Below, piece by piece: positions 4,626-5,141 of a stretch of 5,141 bases of DNA. The DNA comes from Methanosarcinaceae archaeon (GTDB lineage Archaea > Halobacteriota > Methanosarcinia > Methanosarcinales > Methanosarcinaceae), in contig JAQVBP010000182.1 of the NCBI GenBank assembly GCA_028690255.1, positions 1-5,141 on the forward strand. The letters run 5' to 3'. Made by a program: the position numbers and the translations under genes. Numbering within the stretch: the first letter of the stretch is position 1; each line of letters opens with the position of its first letter. The notes beneath the pieces were generated by a model. It did no database searches, was not told the origin of the DNA, and was given only the letters and a program-made list of their open reading frames with translations.

Positions 4626-5045
4626 ATGGAAATCAAAGGAATTGCGCGAGATACCCTCCACTTCATCCTCGAAGCCAGCAGGTCCATGGCCCCCCTGGAA
4701 TTCGCGGGGCTTTTGCAGGAAAAAGACAGGGTAATCACAGAGGTCCTGCTCCTACCCGGAACCGAGTCCAGTGACAGCAGCGCGGTCCTGAGGCTTTACA
4801 TGATGCCGAACGTCAAAGCCGCAGGCTCGGTCCACAGCCACCCGGGACCCAACCGCCGGCCCTCAAAAGCGGATCTCCGGCTCTTTTCAAAAACAGGTAA
4901 CTGCCACATCATTGTGGGCTCCCCATATGACAGGAAAAGCTGGACCTGCTACGACCGGGCAGGAAACGTGAGGGAACTGCCCGTCCTTGACATTGAATTT
5001 GAAGACAAATTTGAAGAAGAGTTTGAAGACGAATTTCCTTTTTAA
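4626..5045 (+). CDS. JAMM/MPN (Mov34-type) zinc metalloprotease with acidic tail
   Basis: The 139-residue protein has a complete JAMM motif: Glu25 in PLEFAGLL, then H70-S-H72-P, seven residues, S80 and D83 (HxHx7Sx2D), which bind zinc and activate water. Archaeal JAMM proteins of this size cleave isopeptide or C-terminal extensions of ubiquitin-like SAMP/ThiS-type proteins, or process sulfur carriers; which applies here cannot be read from the sequence. The fold ends near residue 120 (IIVGSPYDRKSW is a typical MPN strand), and a tail of alternating Phe and acidic residues follows (122-139, ending EFPF), encoded by a 12-bp DNA repeat. No signal peptide or membrane segment is present. The start has no Shine-Dalgarno site but a TATA-like box about 25 bp upstream, fitting leaderless translation. 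No ubiquitin-like partner or E1-like gene is in the window. Confidence 0.88.
   Translation: MEIKGIARDTLHFILEASRSMAPLEFAGLLQEKDRVITEVLLLPGTESSDSSAVLRLYMMPNVKAAGSVHSHPGPNRRPSKADLRLFSKTGNCHIIVGSPYDRKSWTCYDRAGNVRELPVLDIEFEDKFEEEFEDEFPF
4995..5036 (+). repeat. 12-bp tandem repeat encoding the acidic tail
   Basis: Three and a half 12-bp units, GAATTTGAAGAC, AAATTTGAAGAA, GAGTTTGAAGAC and GAATTT, encode the tetrapeptides EFED, KFEE and EFED and then EF. Length variation between strains by slippage would be expected. Confidence 0.8.
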
Positions 5046-5073
5046 TTGAGAGGTGGGTTCAGATACCGAAATC

Positions 5074-5080
5074 AAGGAGG
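5074..5080 (+). promoter_or_regulatory. Strong Shine-Dalgarno-like AAGGAGG without a normal start codon
   Basis: AAGGAGG is the best match to the archaeal ribosome binding site in the window, yet no ATG, GTG or TTG lies at the right distance. A frame beginning ATT at 5087 is open to the window end but would need a very rare start. It may be chance, or the remains of a lost gene start. Nothing else is seen in 5046-5141. Confidence 0.25.
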
Positions 5081-5141
5081 ATCATAATTATAGGAGCCAT
5101 TTTTCAATCCCGGAAGTCAGGAGTGTACCCTCTAAAAAATA

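Noticed and set aside
4538..4738. 66-residue minus-strand frame over the JAMM start
   Set aside because: It overlaps the JAMM N-terminus and promoter antisense, and has no ribosome binding site or recognisable motif.
5059..5100. 13-codon minus-strand frame MAPIIMILLDFGI
   Set aside because: Too short and without a ribosome binding site; the resemblance to a glutamine amidotransferase start is superficial.

Overview
The window looks like part of a Methanosarcina-type methanogenic archaeon chromosome. This rests on gene content, compact GC-rich coding regions separated by long AT-rich spacers, G-rich ribosome binding sites, archaeal TATA-like boxes, and what look like decayed IS200/IS605 (TnpB) ends. 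No rRNA, tRNA or CRISPR array is visible, and the genus is an inference rather than a proof.

Layout: positions 1-1278 (+) hold the 3' nine-tenths of an NAD(P)-dependent aldehyde dehydrogenase of the succinate-semialdehyde dehydrogenase (Sad/YneI) type. Its stop codon overlaps the end of an apparent IS200/IS605 relic (about 1275-1590). The relic carries only the last ~30 codons of a minus-strand TnpB-like gene, two hairpins with the same 7-nt loop, a three-way-junction inverted repeat and a 24-bp tandem duplication. A gene-free, AT-rich stretch with a 26-bp-spaced direct repeat leads to a small DUF4177-like gene (2001-2168, +). Behind that lies a second, more eroded TnpB-end-like stretch (about 2195-2340) and a T-rich rightward terminator zone.

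Positions 2459-4219 (-) encode a full-length thiamine-diphosphate-dependent acetolactate synthase of the FAD-independent, catabolic AlsS-like type, with no small subunit beside it. A divergent spacer of about 400 bp separates it from a JAMM/MPN metalloprotease gene (4626-5045, +). That protein has an intact zinc motif and a strikingly acidic, DNA-repeat-encoded C-terminal tail.

The four genes do not form an obvious pathway or operon. The aldehyde dehydrogenase and acetolactate synthase are convergent and separated by the small gene and the insertion relics, while the acetolactate synthase and protease genes are divergent. The most unusual content is in the spacers: layered transposon scars and structured repeats. 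I found no convincing new multi-gene system. The best leads are the compact structured relic at 1275-1590 and the acidic-tailed JAMM protein.
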